The notes: a model not told the origin generated them from the sequence alone. Shown: positions 1 through 10,609, counted from the first letter of the stretch. The stretch is DNA of 64,000 nucleotides from Salinarimonas sp. (GCF_040111675.1 NZ_CP157794.1:1757501-1821500); one strand, 5' to 3'. Made by a program: numbers and translations.

Positions 1-666
<666 letters not shown>

Positions 667-777
667 GCGGCCTCCCCTCATGCGTTCGCGACACCACATG
701 TAACGCGTGGGAGCCGCGCCGGGCACCCCCGGCCGGCGTAGAATCGCGGTCCCGAGCATCGCGCGCCAGGAGAGAGC

Positions 778-2157
778 ATGGACGAGCCCGTCGTCGTCGC
801 CCCCCGCTTCCGTCCCCCCGCGCCCATCCCGCGCCGGGCGCCGCCGGACCTGTTCTCCTTCCTGCGCCAGGCGCGCGACAACCCGCTCGCCACCTGGACC
901 CGCGACCATTTCGAGAAGCCCGTCGTCTACGGCAAGGGCGTGCTCGGGCGCGTCCTGGTGCTGTCCGAGCCCCGCGGCATCCGCCGGGTGCTGCTCGACA
1001 ACGCCGCCAACTATCGCAAGGACGAGCTCACCCGGCGCGTCATCGGGCCGGGCCTGTTCACCGCCGAGGGCGAGGACTGGCGCATGCTGCGCCGGACGCT
1101 GGCGCCGATGTTCTCGGCGCGCACCGTCGCCTCCTTCGGCGAGGCGATGGCGGCGGCGTCCCACAGGCTCGTGCGCCGCGTCGCCCGCCGCGAAGGCCGC
1201 ACCCTCGACATGGCGGTGGAGACGACCCGGCTCACCCTCGACGTGCTCGAGCGCACGATCTTCACCCACGGCCTCCAGCGCGACCCCGACGCACTCGGGC
1301 GCGCCATCACGCGCCTGTTCGACGCGGTGGGGCCCATCGACCCGATGGACGTCCTCGGCATGCCGGACTGGCTGCCGCGGCTCGGCCGCATCCAGGCGCG
1401 CCCCTCCATCGCCTTTTTCGAGAAGGTGGTCTCCGAGCTGATCGCGACCCGCCGCGCCCGCGTCGAGGCGGGGGAGGCGGTGCCGCGCGACCTGCTGACG
1501 CTGCTGCTCGAGGCGCGCGACCCCGAGACGGGGCAGGGCCTCTCCGACATCGACGTCAGCGCCAACATCGTCACCTTCATCGCCGCCGGGCACGAGACGA
1601 CGGCGAACCTGCTCACCTGGGCCTTCTACCTGATCTCGCAGGACGAGACCGTGCGCGCGCGGCTCGAGGCGGAGGTCGACGCGGTTCTCGGCGGCGAGCC
1701 GGTGACGGCCGAGCACGCGGCCCGGCTGCCCTACGCCAAGGCCGTGCTCGAGGAGACGATGCGGCTCTATCCGCCCGCCGCCTTCATGAGCCGCGAGGCG
1801 ATCAAGGAGGACCGGATCGAGGGCCTGCGCCTGCCGGCGGGCTCGATCGTGATGATCGCGCCCTGGGTGGTGCACCGGCACAAGCTCCTGTGGGACGACC
1901 CGGATGTGTTCGATCCCGGCCGCTTCCTGTCGCCGCGGCGCGAGACGATCGACCGCTACGCCTACCTGCCCTTCGGCGCCGGCCCGCGGGTGTGCATCGG
2001 CAACACCTTCTCCATGCAGGAGGCCCTGATCGCGCTGGCGGAGACGGTCCGCCTCGTGCGCCTCGACCTCGATCCCGCACATCGGATCGAGCCGGTCCAG
2101 CGTGTCACTCTTCGCCCCCGCGGCGGTCTGCCGATGCGGGTGACGCTGCGGCGCTGA
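778..2157 (+). CDS. Cytochrome P450
   Basis: Haem-thiolate monooxygenase of 459 residues, soluble, with no membrane anchor. Visible are the I-helix oxygen-binding motif AAGHETT (about 269-275), the K-helix ExxR (E325-x-x-R328), and the haem loop [10 protein letters not shown] with the thiolate Cys406. Length and motifs are those of a complete bacterial class I P450, which needs separate ferredoxin partners; none is encoded nearby. The ATG follows AGGAGAGAGC, a good ribosome site. The gene is single and convergent with the aminotransferase gene, separated by only 4 bp. The substrate cannot be deduced; the I-helix to haem region resembles fatty-acid or alkane hydroxylating P450s, but that is only an impression. 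Confidence 0.95.
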   Translation: MDEPVVVAPRFRPPAPIPRRAPPDLFSFLRQARDNPLATWTRDHFEKPVVYGKGVLGRVLVLSEPRGIRRVLLDNAANYRKDELTRRVIGPGLFTAEGEDWRMLRRTLAPMFSARTVASFGEAMAAASHRLVRRVARREGRTLDMAVETTRLTLDVLERTIFTHGLQRDPDALGRAITRLFDAVGPIDPMDVLGMPDWLPRLGRIQARPSIAFFEKVVSELIATRRARVEAGEAVPRDLLTLLLEARDPETGQGLSDIDVSANIVTFIAAGHETTANLLTWAFYLISQDETVRARLEAEVDAVLGGEPVTAEHAARLPYAKAVLEETMRLYPPAAFMSREAIKEDRIEGLRLPAGSIVMIAPWVVHRHKLLWDDPDVFDPGRFLSPRRETIDRYAYLPFGAGPRVCIGNTFSMQEALIALAETVRLVRLDLDPAHRIEPVQRVTLRPRGGLPMRVTLRR

Positions 2158-2161
2158 CGCG

Positions 2162-3373
2162 TCAGCCGCAGGCGGCGAGCGCCTGCGCCATCGCCTCCAC
2201 CGCGAGGTCGACCTCCTCCTCGCGGATGACGAGGGGCGGGGCGAGGCGGATCGTGTGCTCGTGCGTGTCCTTGGCGAGCACGCCGCGCTCGCGCAGGGCC
2301 TCGACCACGCGCCGCGCGCCGCCGACCTCGGGGTGCAGCTCGACCGCGAGCATCAGGCCGCGGCCGCGCACCTCGCGCACGAGGTTCGAGCGGATGGCCT
2401 CGAGCCCCGCCGTCATCCGCGCGCCCATGGCGGCGGAATTCTCGATCATCCCCTCCTCGACGAGCACCCGCAGCGCCGCGCGGGCGATGGCGCAGGCGAG
2501 CGGGTTGCCGCCGAAGGTGGAGCCGTGCTGGCCGGGCTTGAGCACGCCCAGCACCTCGGAATTCGAGAGCACCGCGGAGACCGGGTAGAACCCGCCGGAC
2601 AGCGCCTTGCCGACGAGGGTGACGTCCGCCTCGATCCCCTCGTGCTCCTCGGCGAGCAGCCTGCCGGTGCGGCCGAGCCCGGTCTGGATCTCGTCGAGGA
2701 CGAGCGTGACGCCGTGCGCCGTGCACAGCTCGCGCACGCGCCGGAAATAGCCTGGCGGAGGGATGATCACCCCGGCCTCGCCCTGGATCGGCTCGAGCAG
2801 CACCGCGACGGTGTTCGGGCCGATGGCGGCCTCGAGCGCGGCTTCGTCGCCGAAGGGCACGGCGACGAAGCCCGGCGCGAAGGGTCCGAAGCCGCCGCGG
2901 GCGTCGGGATCGGTGGAGAAGCCGACGATGCCGAGCGTGCGGCCGTGAAAGTTTTCGCGCGCCACCACGATCTCGGCCCGGCCTTCGGGCACGCCCTTGA
3001 CCTCGTAGCCCCATTTGCGCACGGCCTTCACCGCGCTCTCCACCGCCTCCGCGCCCGAATTCATCGGCAGCACGGTGTGCGCGCCGGTGAGCGCCGCGAT
3101 CTCCTCGTAGAAGAACGGCAGCTGGTCGTTGCGGAAGGCGCGCGAGGTGAGGGTGAGCTTCTCCGACTGGGCGATCATCGCCTCGCGGATCTTCGGGTGG
3201 CAATGGCCCTGGTTCACGGCGGAATAGGCGGAGAGGCAGTCGAGATAGCGCTTGCCCTCGACGTCCCAGAGCCAGACGCCCGAGCCGCGCTCGATCACGA
3301 CGTCGAGCGGCTTGTAATTGTGCGCGCCGAGCCGCGTCTCGAGGGCGATCAGGTCGTTCGCGTGATGGGTCAT
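2162..3373 (-). CDS. rocD: Ornithine aminotransferase
   Basis: Class III PLP-dependent aminotransferase, 403 residues, converting ornithine plus 2-oxoglutarate to glutamate semialdehyde plus glutamate. The PLP lysine is K256 in the [11 protein letters not shown] segment; the cofactor-binding aspartate lies upstream in [14 protein letters not shown], and FHGRTLG and [10 protein letters not shown] are also family motifs. The ATG at 3373 has a GGAGGAGCGC ribosome site; an ATG at 3388, overlapping the arginase stop, would add five residues. It lies directly behind arginase in the same operon, which gives the two-step route arginine to ornithine to glutamate semialdehyde and supports RocD over other class III transaminases. 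Confidence 0.93.
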   Translation of the reverse strand: MTHHANDLIALETRLGAHNYKPLDVVIERGSGVWLWDVEGKRYLDCLSAYSAVNQGHCHPKIREAMIAQSEKLTLTSRAFRNDQLPFFYEEIAALTGAHTVLPMNSGAEAVESAVKAVRKWGYEVKGVPEGRAEIVVARENFHGRTLGIVGFSTDPDARGGFGPFAPGFVAVPFGDEAALEAAIGPNTVAVLLEPIQGEAGVIIPPPGYFRRVRELCTAHGVTLVLDEIQTGLGRTGRLLAEEHEGIEADVTLVGKALSGGFYPVSAVLSNSEVLGVLKPGQHGSTFGGNPLACAIARAALRVLVEEGMIENSAAMGARMTAGLEAIRSNLVREVRGRGLMLAVELHPEVGGARRVVEALRERGVLAKDTHEHTIRLAPPLVIREEEVDLAVEAMAQALAACG

Positions 3374-3384
3374 GCGCTCCTCCG

Positions 3385-4359
3385 TCATGCGGCCGGCCTC
3401 AGCGGCTTGCGGTCGAGAATGGTGCGACCGAACAGGCTCGCGACGAGTTCGGTCATCAGCCGCGCGCTCTTGCCCCGCTCGTCCAGGAAGGGGTTGAGCT
3501 CGACGAGGTCGACCGAGCGCACGAGGCCGCATTCGTGGAGGAGCTCCATCACGAGATGCGCCTCGCGATAGGTCGCGCCGCCGGGCACGGTGGTGCCGAC
3601 GCCCGGCGCGAGGCCGGGATCGAGGAAGTCGACGTCGAGCGAGACGTGCAGATGCGTTCTCTCCGGATCGAGGCTCGCCAGGAAGTCGCGCATCAGCGCG
3701 GCCGCGCCGAACTCGTCGATGACGCGCATGTCCGAGACGGTGACGCCCCTCGCGTCGACGATGTGCCGCTCCTGCGGATCGATGGAGCGCAGGCCGAAGA
3801 GGTGGATCTTCGTCGGGTCGAGCGGCGTGATGTCCTCCATGACGGGCGCGAGCGCCGGCTCGCCGGTGAGATAGGCGAGCGCCATGCCGTGCATGTTTCC
3901 GGACGGCGAGGTCGCCGGAGTGTTGAAGTCGGCATGGGCGTCGAGCCAGAGCACGACGAGGTCGTGGCCGCGTTCCTCGGCGATCCGCGCCGCCGCGGCG
4001 ACGGAGCCCATGGACAGCGCGTGGTCGCCGCCCATGAAGACCGGCACGCCGCCGCGCTTCATCAGCGTGTAGCCGCGATCGTGCAGGGCCCGGGTCCAGC
4101 CGGCGATCTCGCGCACGTTCCGGCAGGTCTCGGCGAGGGCGTTGAGCGCCGCCTCGCCGCCGACGGGGCGGGGCGCGGGCAGGTCGCCTTCGTCTCGGAC
4201 GGTATGGCCGAGGTCGCGCAGGACCTCGACGAGACCCGCGGCGCGGAAGGCGCCGGGCCCCATCGTGCAGCCGCGCAGGCCGGCGCCGTCCTCCAGCGGC
4301 ACGCCGACCAGGGAAATCTCCGTACGGGCGACCTCGCTCGCCCCCAGCGCATGAACCAT
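3385..4359 (-). CDS. rocF: Arginase
   Basis: Binuclear manganese ureohydrolase, 324 residues, splitting arginine into ornithine and urea. Metal-ligand motifs are present: GGDH (His113), DAHADFN (Asp140, His142, Asp144) and [10 protein letters not shown] further on. The start at 4359 has a GGAGGCGAGAC ribosome site; longer in-frame starts upstream lack one. First gene of the rocF-rocD operon, with an ATGA-type overlap to an alternative rocD start. The Lrp/AsnC regulator gene on the other side of the intergenic region is the likely controller, as is usual for arginine and ornithine catabolic operons. Confidence 0.93.
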   Translation of the reverse strand: MVHALGASEVARTEISLVGVPLEDGAGLRGCTMGPGAFRAAGLVEVLRDLGHTVRDEGDLPAPRPVGGEAALNALAETCRNVREIAGWTRALHDRGYTLMKRGGVPVFMGGDHALSMGSVAAAARIAEERGHDLVVLWLDAHADFNTPATSPSGNMHGMALAYLTGEPALAPVMEDITPLDPTKIHLFGLRSIDPQERHIVDARGVTVSDMRVIDEFGAAALMRDFLASLDPERTHLHVSLDVDFLDPGLAPGVGTTVPGGATYREAHLVMELLHECGLVRSVDLVELNPFLDERGKSARLMTELVASLFGRTILDRKPLRPAA

Positions 4360-4616
4360 GTCTCGCCTCCGGCCGCACGGTCTCGCTCGTGGCGCGGCAT
4401 CGGATCGGAATATGTGCGTGACCGGGGTCAACAGAAAGCCAGAGATGTGGCAATGTGGGGCGCTCGAGGGGGCATATCGTCAGTCGGTTTGCGCAATATG
4501 ATTGTGTCGCCGATGCAGGCTCTCCCCTCTCGGCTCTGGCTCGTCGATGCACGCATCTCCTGCGGCGAAACCCTTTTGCGGGATGGTCGCGACCTGAAGC
4601 CTGGAGCGCCGACGGA

Positions 4617-4780
4617 CTCCCCTCGCCCTTGTGGCGAGGGGTCGGGGGTGTGGGTCGTGCAGAACCGTCTCGACGCCGATGCCGTGCGAACCAGCAGCGT
4701 CGAGCAGGTTCTGTCACGGCTCGCGCTGCATCACGACCCACATCCGCCCCTTCGGGGGCACCTTCTCCAAGGGAGAAGGA
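4617..4780. repeat. Palindrome-rich intergenic repeat element (REP/MITE-like)
   Basis: The 523-bp gap between rocF and the Lrp gene contains no convincing gene. It holds a nested palindrome. At the left is a 9-bp stem CCCCTCGCC/GGCGAGGGG (4619-4627 with 4633-4641). At the right is an 8-bp stem CCTTCTCC/GGAGAAGG (4761-4768 with 4772-4779) and a small CCCC-TTCG-GGGG hairpin before it. Between them, GTGGGTCGTGCAG (from about 4650) is answered by an inverted TGCATCACGACCCAC near 4730-4745. The layout resembles dispersed palindromic elements common between genes of Rhizobiales. Operator sites for the neighbouring genes may lie in the remaining flanks, but none could be defined. Confidence 0.6.
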
Positions 4781-4882
4781 CGAGCGGCCGAGCCGCTCGC
4801 ACCAGTCTCGAACGGCGTCGATTCGAGACTCGTCCAGCCACCAGGAACAGGGGAATTCCCGCCGCCCCGAACGGAGACTCGT

Positions 4883-5308
4883 ATGGAAGGCCTCGACGAT
4901 CTCGATCGTGCGCTCATCGCGCTGCTGCGCGCCGACGCACGGCTGCCGGTGGCGAGCCTGGCGCAGCGGCTTCGCGTCTCGCGCGGGACGGTGCAGAACC
5001 GCATCGACAAGCTCGTCGAGCGGCGCGTGCTCATCGGCTTCACCGTGCGGCTGCGCGCCGATGTCGAGACCGCGGCGGTGAAGGCCTTCATCACGCTGGA
5101 GGTCCGCTCCGGCGACCTGAAGCCGGTCGTAGCGCGCCTCAAGCGCCTGCCGCCGGTGACGCGGATCTACTCGACCAACGGGCGCTGGGACCTCGTCTGC
5201 GAGATCGCGACCACCGACCTCGCCGCCCTCGACGCCACCATCACCGACATCCGAGCGGTGCCCGGCGTCGCGCATTCGGAGACGAACATCTGCCTCAGCG
5301 AGCTGTGA
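4883..5308 (+). CDS. Lrp/AsnC family transcriptional regulator
   Basis: 141-residue one-domain-plus-RAM regulator. Residues about 5-60 form the winged HTH ([18 protein letters not shown], then [12 protein letters not shown]); the remainder is the amino-acid-binding, oligomerising AsnC/RAM domain. The length is typical (140-160). The ATG at 4883 follows ACGGAGACTCGT. It is divergent from rocF-rocD, so by analogy with PutR and ArgP-like Lrp proteins it probably activates arginine/ornithine catabolism in response to an amino acid. That target assignment is inference from position only. Confidence 0.9.
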   Translation: MEGLDDLDRALIALLRADARLPVASLAQRLRVSRGTVQNRIDKLVERRVLIGFTVRLRADVETAAVKAFITLEVRSGDLKPVVARLKRLPPVTRIYSTNGRWDLVCEIATTDLAALDATITDIRAVPGVAHSETNICLSEL

Positions 5309-5327
5309 GAGCGAGCCTGGAGGCCGC

Positions 5328-5969
5328 TCAGAACAGGCTCAGGATCGCCGCGACCACGGTCGTCCCGGCGAAGGCGAGGAAGCCGATCCAGACGAGCGCC
5401 ACCAGCGCGCCGCCCAGCACCAGGAGCCCGTCGCGCTCGATGAGCCCGAGCGCCAGGATGGCGACGCCGATGCCCGGCACCGTGTTGGTGAGCGGCAGCG
5501 GCACGGCGATGGAGAGCGAGGCGATCAGCATCGCGACGCCCACCAGCTGGTCGAGCGGCGGGCGGGTGAGCACGACGAGCCGCGGCCGCGACAAGCGCTC
5601 GAAGCGCAGCAGCCAGGGCCGGGCGCGGGCGATCATCGCGGCGTAGTCCGCCTTGGAGAACGAGCGGGCGCGCAGGCCCTCGGGCAGCCACAGGGCCCTG
5701 CGGCCGATCACGAGCTGGGCCGCCACGAACACCATCGGGATCGAGACGACCTGCGGCACGCCGTAGAGGAAGGGGATCGCGGTCGGCAGGGCCAGCACCA
5801 GCATGACGAGCCCGAAGGTGCGCTCGCCGAGCGCGTCGATCAGCTCGCCGAGAGGAATGCGGTCGCCCGGCGTCGTCTCCGCCACGCGGGCGAGGACGTC
5901 GGAGGCGCTCTCGTGCGGATGGGCGGGATCCGCGGCGGCGGCGTCGTCGGACGGGCGGGTGTCGGTCAT
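5328..5969 (-). CDS. exoD: ExoD-family membrane protein
   Basis: 213-residue inner-membrane protein of the ExoD family (named for Sinorhizobium exopolysaccharide synthesis; molecular role unresolved). After a polar N-terminus come several hydrophobic segments, including [15 protein letters not shown] and the family-typical [20 protein letters not shown], ending in AILSLF. The start at 5969 was chosen because homologous sequence begins shortly after; the ribosome site is weak. Its upstream region, formerly shared with the pyruvate kinase gene, is now interrupted 111 bp upstream by the insertion-sequence array. Confidence 0.82.
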   Translation of the reverse strand: MTDTRPSDDAAAADPAHPHESASDVLARVAETTPGDRIPLGELIDALGERTFGLVMLVLALPTAIPFLYGVPQVVSIPMVFVAAQLVIGRRALWLPEGLRARSFSKADYAAMIARARPWLLRFERLSRPRLVVLTRPPLDQLVGVAMLIASLSIAVPLPLTNTVPGIGVAILALGLIERDGLLVLGGALVALVWIGFLAFAGTTVVAAILSLF

Positions 5970-6080
5970 GCTCGGCCTCGGGGACGCGAGGAGCCGCGTC
6001 GGCGCGCTCGTAGCGGGAAGCGGCGGGGAAGTCCACCGCGGCGGCCCGCGCGCCGACATGTTCCTGTCAAGCGAGCCGGC

Positions 6081-7140
6081 TAGAGCAGATTCTCACCACT
6101 CGGGTTCATATCCTGCTGCGGTGAAGAAGTTCGCGCATTCCTCTGGCGGGAAGGCTTCGATGGCGTCGGCGACGGCGCTCCAGAGGGCGTCGCGCGTCCG
6201 GGCGGCGACCTTCCTGAGCAGGGCCTTCAGCTTGGCGAAGGCGTTCTCGATGGGGTTGAAGTCCGGGCTGTAGGGCGGCAGGAAGCGCAGCTCGGCTCCG
6301 GCCGCCTCGATGGCCTCGCGCACGGCGGGGGTCTTGTGGCTGGCGAGGTTGTCCATGATCACCACGTCGCCGGGGCTCAGCGTCGGAACCAGGACCTGCT
6401 GGACGTAGGCGAGGAAGCTCGCCGCGTTGATCGCGCCGTCGATCAGCATCGGCGCGTCGATCCCGCCGATCCTGAGCCCGGCCACGAAGGTCGTGGTGCG
6501 CCAATGGCCGTGAGGGATGCCGGCGCGCAGGCGCTCGCCTTCGGGGGCGCGGCCCCGCAACCGCGCCATCTTGGTGTTGAGCCAGGTCTCGTCGATGAAG
6601 ATCAGCCGCTGCGGGTCGAGCTCGGGCTGCTCCTCGAACCAGGCCTCGCGGGCCGCGGCGACGTCGGCGCGGTCCTGCTCGCTGGCGTGGCCGGACTTTT
6701 TTTGAACGTCAGGCCGTGGCGGCCGAAGAAGCGGTGCACCGTCGAGGGCGCGAAGCGCTCGCCGTGCTCGCGCTCGAGCCGCTCGGCGATCTCGACGAGG
6801 GTGAGATCCGGCGCCTCCTCCACCATCGCGAGGATGACCGGGCCGAGCGCCTCGATCCGCCCGGACCGCGTGTCGCCGCCTTGCGCCCGCGGCGCGACCG
6901 AGCCCGTCTCGCGCCGAAGGTTGAACCACTTCACCGCCGCGGACGGCGCGATCCCGAAGCGGTCCGCCGCGGCCCGGCGGCTCATGCCGGCATCGACCGC
7001 AGCGAGGACGCGCTGCCTCAGATCCATCGAGAGGGGCTTCGTCATGGCGGCTGGCCTCCTCCGCCAGCCTCTACCGTGAATCACGAACTGGCCTCGAAGG
7101 GAATCCCCCGCGCGATTCCATCAGGAAGCGATCTGCTCTA
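6081..7140 (-). mobile_element. IS630-family insertion sequence, copy A
   Basis: 1,060 bp including a TA at each end, the target dinucleotide that IS630 elements duplicate. Both ends begin TA-GAGCAGAT reading inward, giving short terminal inverted repeats. One transposase is encoded on the minus strand in two overlapping frames. A second copy lies at 8000-9059 with the same length and no difference that I could find. The element is joined directly to the IS5-type element at its right end. Confidence 0.93.
6093..7045 (-). CDS. IS630-family transposase (copy A, -1 frameshift)
   Basis: DDE transposase of about 317 residues, made by joining two frames. The first frame (from ATG 7045) carries the N-terminal helix-turn-helix ([20 protein letters not shown]). 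The second carries the catalytic core: FIDETW (first Asp), [10 protein letters not shown] (second Asp) and [12 protein letters not shown] (Glu). The frames meet at a run of seven A residues on the coding strand (6703 down to 6697), preceded by TTC and followed by G. This A-AAA-AAG slippery sequence suits programmed -1 frameshifting. Neither frame shows a disabling mutation, so the element may be active. Confidence 0.9.
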
Positions 7141-7999
7141 GGATGCGGACTCATTTCGCGGCAAGCCAAATCCGGATCGCGGCGAGCTTGAGCGCGGCGA
7201 GGAAGTTGTCGGGCGAGCGGTCGTAGCGCGTGGCGAGGCCGCGGAAGTGCTTGATGCGATTGAAGAAGCGCTCAACGAGGTTTCGCTGGCGGTAGAGCCA
7301 GGAGCTGAACGGGAAGCTGCCCTTTCGGATCGCGCGGGGCGGGATGTTCGCCCAGGCGCCGCGTTCGGTCACCGTCGCGCGGATCGCGTTCGTGTCGTAG
7401 GCGCGGTCGGCGATCAGGATGGCGTCTTTCGCGACGAGCGGAAGGAGCTGCTCGCAGGCCGGTGCGTCGTTTGCCTGCCCTGCGGTGAGCAGGAGGCGAA
7501 CCGGCCGCCCTTCCGCATCGACGAGGGCGTGGATCTTGGTCGTCAGGCCGCCGCGGGAACGTCCCATGCGACCATCTCCGGCGGCCTCCGAATCCCCCTT
7601 TTTCCCGCGGCCCCGTGCTGGTGGACGCGGACGCAGGAGCTGTCGATCATCACGATGTCGCCGTCGTAAGCCTCTGAGACGGCGTCCAGAATTCGGTCCC
7701 AGACGCCTGCTTTCCGCCATCGGACGAAGCGGTTGTAGAGCGTCGTGCGCGGGCCGTAGCGCTCGGGCACGTCGCGCCAGGGCGCACCCGTCCGGAAGCG
7801 CCAGACGATCCCGTTGATCACCCGCCTGTCGTCCACCCGGGGCACGCCGCGCACCTTGTTCGGCAGAAGCGGCTGGATGATCGCCCATTCCTCGTCGGTC
7901 AGCTCATGGCGGCGCATCGAATCCTCCCTCGATCAGGAAGGTTGAATCATCCTACGCTCGAGCGATCAAATCCGCTTTGCCGTTTATGGGGCCAGAGCC
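7141..7999 (-). mobile_element. IS5-family insertion sequence (IS427-like group)
   Basis: 859 bp lying exactly between the two IS630 copies, with TA on each side. Its ends form imperfect inverted repeats: GGATGCGGACTCAT at the left and, inverted, GGCTCTGGCCCCAT at the right (9 of 14 identical). A TA target is known for the IS427 group of IS5. It contains one transposase in two frames. Confidence 0.85.
7151..7917 (-). CDS. IS5-family transposase (-1 frameshift)
   Basis: DDE transposase of about 255 residues when its two frames are joined. Frame one (from ATG 7917) gives the DUF4096-like N-terminus (LTDEEWAIIQPLLP, WRFRTGAPWRDVPERYG) and the first catalytic Asp in VMIDSSCVRVHQH. Frame two supplies GGLTTKIHALVDAEG, the second Asp in LIADRAYD, and the glutamate region with NLVERFFNRIKHFR. 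They join at GGAAAAAGGGGG on the coding strand (A run 7603-7599), where a -1 shift converts the first frame into the second. This two-frame layout is the known arrangement of IS427-group elements. No internal stop is seen in the joined product. Confidence 0.88.
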
Positions 8000-9059
8000 T
8001 AGAGCAGATTCTCACCACTCGGGTTCATATCCTGCTGCGGTGAAGAAGTTCGCGCATTCCTCTGGCGGGAAGGCTTCGATGGCGTCGGCGACGGCGCTCC
8101 AGAGGGCGTCGCGCGTCCGGGCGGCGACCTTCCTGAGCAGGGCCTTCAGCTTGGCGAAGGCGTTCTCGATGGGGTTGAAGTCCGGGCTGTAGGGCGGCAG
8201 GAAGCGCAGCTCGGCTCCGGCCGCCTCGATGGCCTCGCGCACGGCGGGGGTCTTGTGGCTGGCGAGGTTGTCCATGATCACCACGTCGCCGGGGCTCAGC
8301 GTCGGAACCAGGACCTGCTGGACGTAGGCGAGGAAGCTCGCCGCGTTGATCGCGCCGTCGATCAGCATCGGCGCGTCGATCCCGCCGATCCTGAGCCCGG
8401 CCACGAAGGTCGTGGTGCGCCAATGGCCGTGAGGGATGCCGGCGCGCAGGCGCTCGCCTTCGGGGGCGCGGCCCCGCAACCGCGCCATCTTGGTGTTGAG
8501 CCAGGTCTCGTCGATGAAGATCAGCCGCTGCGGGTCGAGCTCGGGCTGCTCCTCGAACCAGGCCTCGCGGGCCGCGGCGACGTCGGCGCGGTCCTGCTCG
8601 CTGGCGTGGCCGGACTTTTTTTGAACGTCAGGCCGTGGCGGCCGAAGAAGCGGTGCACCGTCGAGGGCGCGAAGCGCTCGCCGTGCTCGCGCTCGAGCCG
8701 CTCGGCGATCTCGACGAGGGTGAGATCCGGCGCCTCCTCCACCATCGCGAGGATGACCGGGCCGAGCGCCTCGATCCGCCCGGACCGCGTGTCGCCGCCT
8801 TGCGCCCGCGGCGCGACCGAGCCCGTCTCGCGCCGAAGGTTGAACCACTTCACCGCCGCGGACGGCGCGATCCCGAAGCGGTCCGCCGCGGCCCGGCGGC
8901 TCATGCCGGCATCGACCGCAGCGAGGACGCGCTGCCTCAGATCCATCGAGAGGGGCTTCGTCATGGCGGCTGGCCTCCTCCGCCAGCCTCTACCGTGAAT
9001 CACGAACTGGCCTCGAAGGGAATCCCCCGCGCGATTCCATCAGGAAGCGATCTGCTCTA
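8000..9059 (-). mobile_element. IS630-family insertion sequence, copy B
   Basis: Same length and orientation as copy A, offset by 1,919 bp, and apparently identical throughout, which implies a very recent duplication. It is bounded by TA at 8000-8001 and 9058-9059 with TA-GAGCAGAT ends. Its right end lies only 32 bp upstream of the pyruvate kinase ATG. Confidence 0.93.
8012..8964 (-). CDS. IS630-family transposase (copy B, -1 frameshift)
   Basis: Same two-frame DDE transposase as in copy A: start ATG at 8964, A7 slippery run at 8622-8616, stop at 8012. HTH and all three catalytic acidic residues are intact. Confidence 0.9.
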
Positions 9060-9091
9060 GAGGCGGGAAGTTCGCGTACGGGGAGAGTGTG

Positions 9092-10567
9092 ATGGCGGCC
9101 GGGGCCGAGACGACAGCGCTGCTCGCGGAGCTCGAGGCCCTGCGCGACGAGGTCGCCGCCGAGGGCCGCCGGCGCTTCCGCGCGTCCCGTGACGATCTCG
9201 GCACGCCCGCCTTCGCTGCGGGGGCGCTGAACCTCGCGCATTACCTCGCGCTGCGGAAGCATGATCATCGCCGGCTCCAGCGCGAGCTGATGCTGCGCGG
9301 CCTCTCCTCGCTCGGGCGGCTCGAGGGCCGCGTGCTGGCGACCCTCGACGCCGCCATCGTGGCGCTCGCCGCCCTCGCGGGCGAGACGACGCGGCGCCGC
9401 GCGCCGTCGCGGCGGCAGTTCTTCCGTGGCGAGGCCCGGCTGCAGGCGGCCACGGCCGCCCTGTTCGGGTCGCCGCGCGAGACGCGCCAGGGGCGCATCC
9501 TCGTCACGCTCCCCAGCGACGCGGCGCACGACCCCGCTCTCCTCCACGCCATCGCCGCCGCCGGTGCGGACGCCGTGCGGATCAACTGCGCCCACGACGG
9601 CCCGGCGGCCTGGGAGGCGATGATCGCGCATGCCCGCGCGGCCGAGCGAGCCACCGGACGTCCGCTGAAGATCCTGATGGACATCGCCGGGCCGAAGATC
9701 CGCACCGGCGAGGTCCGCACGCCCGCCGATCGCGCCCGCATCGGCGTCGGGGACCGGCTTCTGGTCGGGCGCCGCCTCGCGCCCGACCTCGCCGCGGCCT
9801 ACCCGTTCCAGGCGACCTGCACCGCGCCCGCCATCCTCGACGCCATCGGCGAGGGCGCGCGGATCTCGATCGACGACGGTCGCTTCTCGGGCGCGGTGGT
9901 GGCGCGCGCGGGCGAGGCGCTCGTCGTCGCCGTCGATCAGGCCAAGCTCGGCGGCGCGAAGCTCAGGCCGGAGAAGGGCCTCAACTTCCCCGAGACGGCG
10001 CTCGCCCTCGACCCGCTGACGGACAAGGACCGCGCGGATCTCGACTTCGTCGTGCGCCACGCCGACATGATCGGCTATTCCTTCGTCCAGACGGCAGACG
10101 ACATCCGCCGGCTCCAGGGCGAGCTTTCGGCGCGCAGCGCCCGCTGGCGCGAGATCGGGATCGTGGCGAAGATCGAGACGCCGGTCGCCGTGCGCAACCT
10201 GCCCGAGATCATCGTCGCCGCCGCCGGGCGCCAGCCCTTCGCCGTGATGATCGCCCGCGGCGATCTCGCCGTGGAGATCGGCTTTTCGCGTCTCGCCGAG
10301 ATGCAGGAGGAGCTGCTCTGGCTCTCGGAGGCCGCCCACGTCCCCGTGATCTGGGCGACGCAGGTGCTGGAGAAGCTCGTCAAGTCGGGGCTCCCGTCCC
10401 GCGGCGAGATGACGGACGCCGCCATGGCGGCGCGCGCCGAATGCGTAATGCTCAACAAGGGCCCCAACGTCGTCGCCGCCATCGAGGCGCTCGACGGGCT
10501 CTTCCGCCGCATGGCCGAGCACCAGTCGAAGAAGACGCCGACCCTGCGGGCGCTCAGGACCTGGTGA
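9092..10567 (+). CDS. Pyruvate kinase-family protein, N-terminally extended
   Basis: 491 residues. The first ~130 are a helical, Arg-rich extension not found in classical pyruvate kinase. The rest is the (beta/alpha)8 barrel with inserted B domain: AGADAVRINCAHDG, MDIAGPKIRTG, IVAKIETP (catalytic Lys), VMIARGDLAVEIGF (metal/PEP site) and VIWATQVLEKLVKSG. The chain ends just after the barrel (LNKGPNVVAAIEAL), so the C-terminal allosteric domain is missing. PEP + ADP to pyruvate + ATP is likely but unproven for this architecture. ATG 9092 follows GGGGAGAG. The copy-B IS630 ends 32 bp upstream and has displaced the original promoter region. Confidence 0.85.
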   Translation: MAAGAETTALLAELEALRDEVAAEGRRRFRASRDDLGTPAFAAGALNLAHYLALRKHDHRRLQRELMLRGLSSLGRLEGRVLATLDAAIVALAALAGETTRRRAPSRRQFFRGEARLQAATAALFGSPRETRQGRILVTLPSDAAHDPALLHAIAAAGADAVRINCAHDGPAAWEAMIAHARAAERATGRPLKILMDIAGPKIRTGEVRTPADRARIGVGDRLLVGRRLAPDLAAAYPFQATCTAPAILDAIGEGARISIDDGRFSGAVVARAGEALVVAVDQAKLGGAKLRPEKGLNFPETALALDPLTDKDRADLDFVVRHADMIGYSFVQTADDIRRLQGELSARSARWREIGIVAKIETPVAVRNLPEIIVAAAGRQPFAVMIARGDLAVEIGFSRLAEMQEELLWLSEAAHVPVIWATQVLEKLVKSGLPSRGEMTDAAMAARAECVMLNKGPNVVAAIEALDGLFRRMAEHQSKKTPTLRALRTW

Positions 10568-10587
10568 GGGCGGTCGACACGAAAGAA

Positions 10588-10609
10588 GCCCGGCCGTCGC
10601 CGGCCGGGC
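10588..10609. terminator. Bidirectional Rho-independent terminator between pyk-like gene and icd
   Basis: Perfect 9-bp stem GCCCGGCCG/CGGCCGGGC (10588-10596 with 10601-10609) with a TCGC loop between two convergent genes. On the minus strand it is followed by TTCTTTC, so it best serves icd. Confidence 0.8.

Noticed and set aside
2162-5275. A >1,000-residue minus-strand open frame across arginase, the Lrp gene and the aminotransferase
   Set aside because: Only its last ~400 residues are real (ornithine aminotransferase). The rest is Arg/Pro/Ala-rich antisense composition over genes with clear motifs.
6081-9059. Composite transposon carrying cargo between two IS630 copies
   Set aside because: The only content between the copies is an IS5 element; no cargo gene is present and the joints are plain TA insertions.
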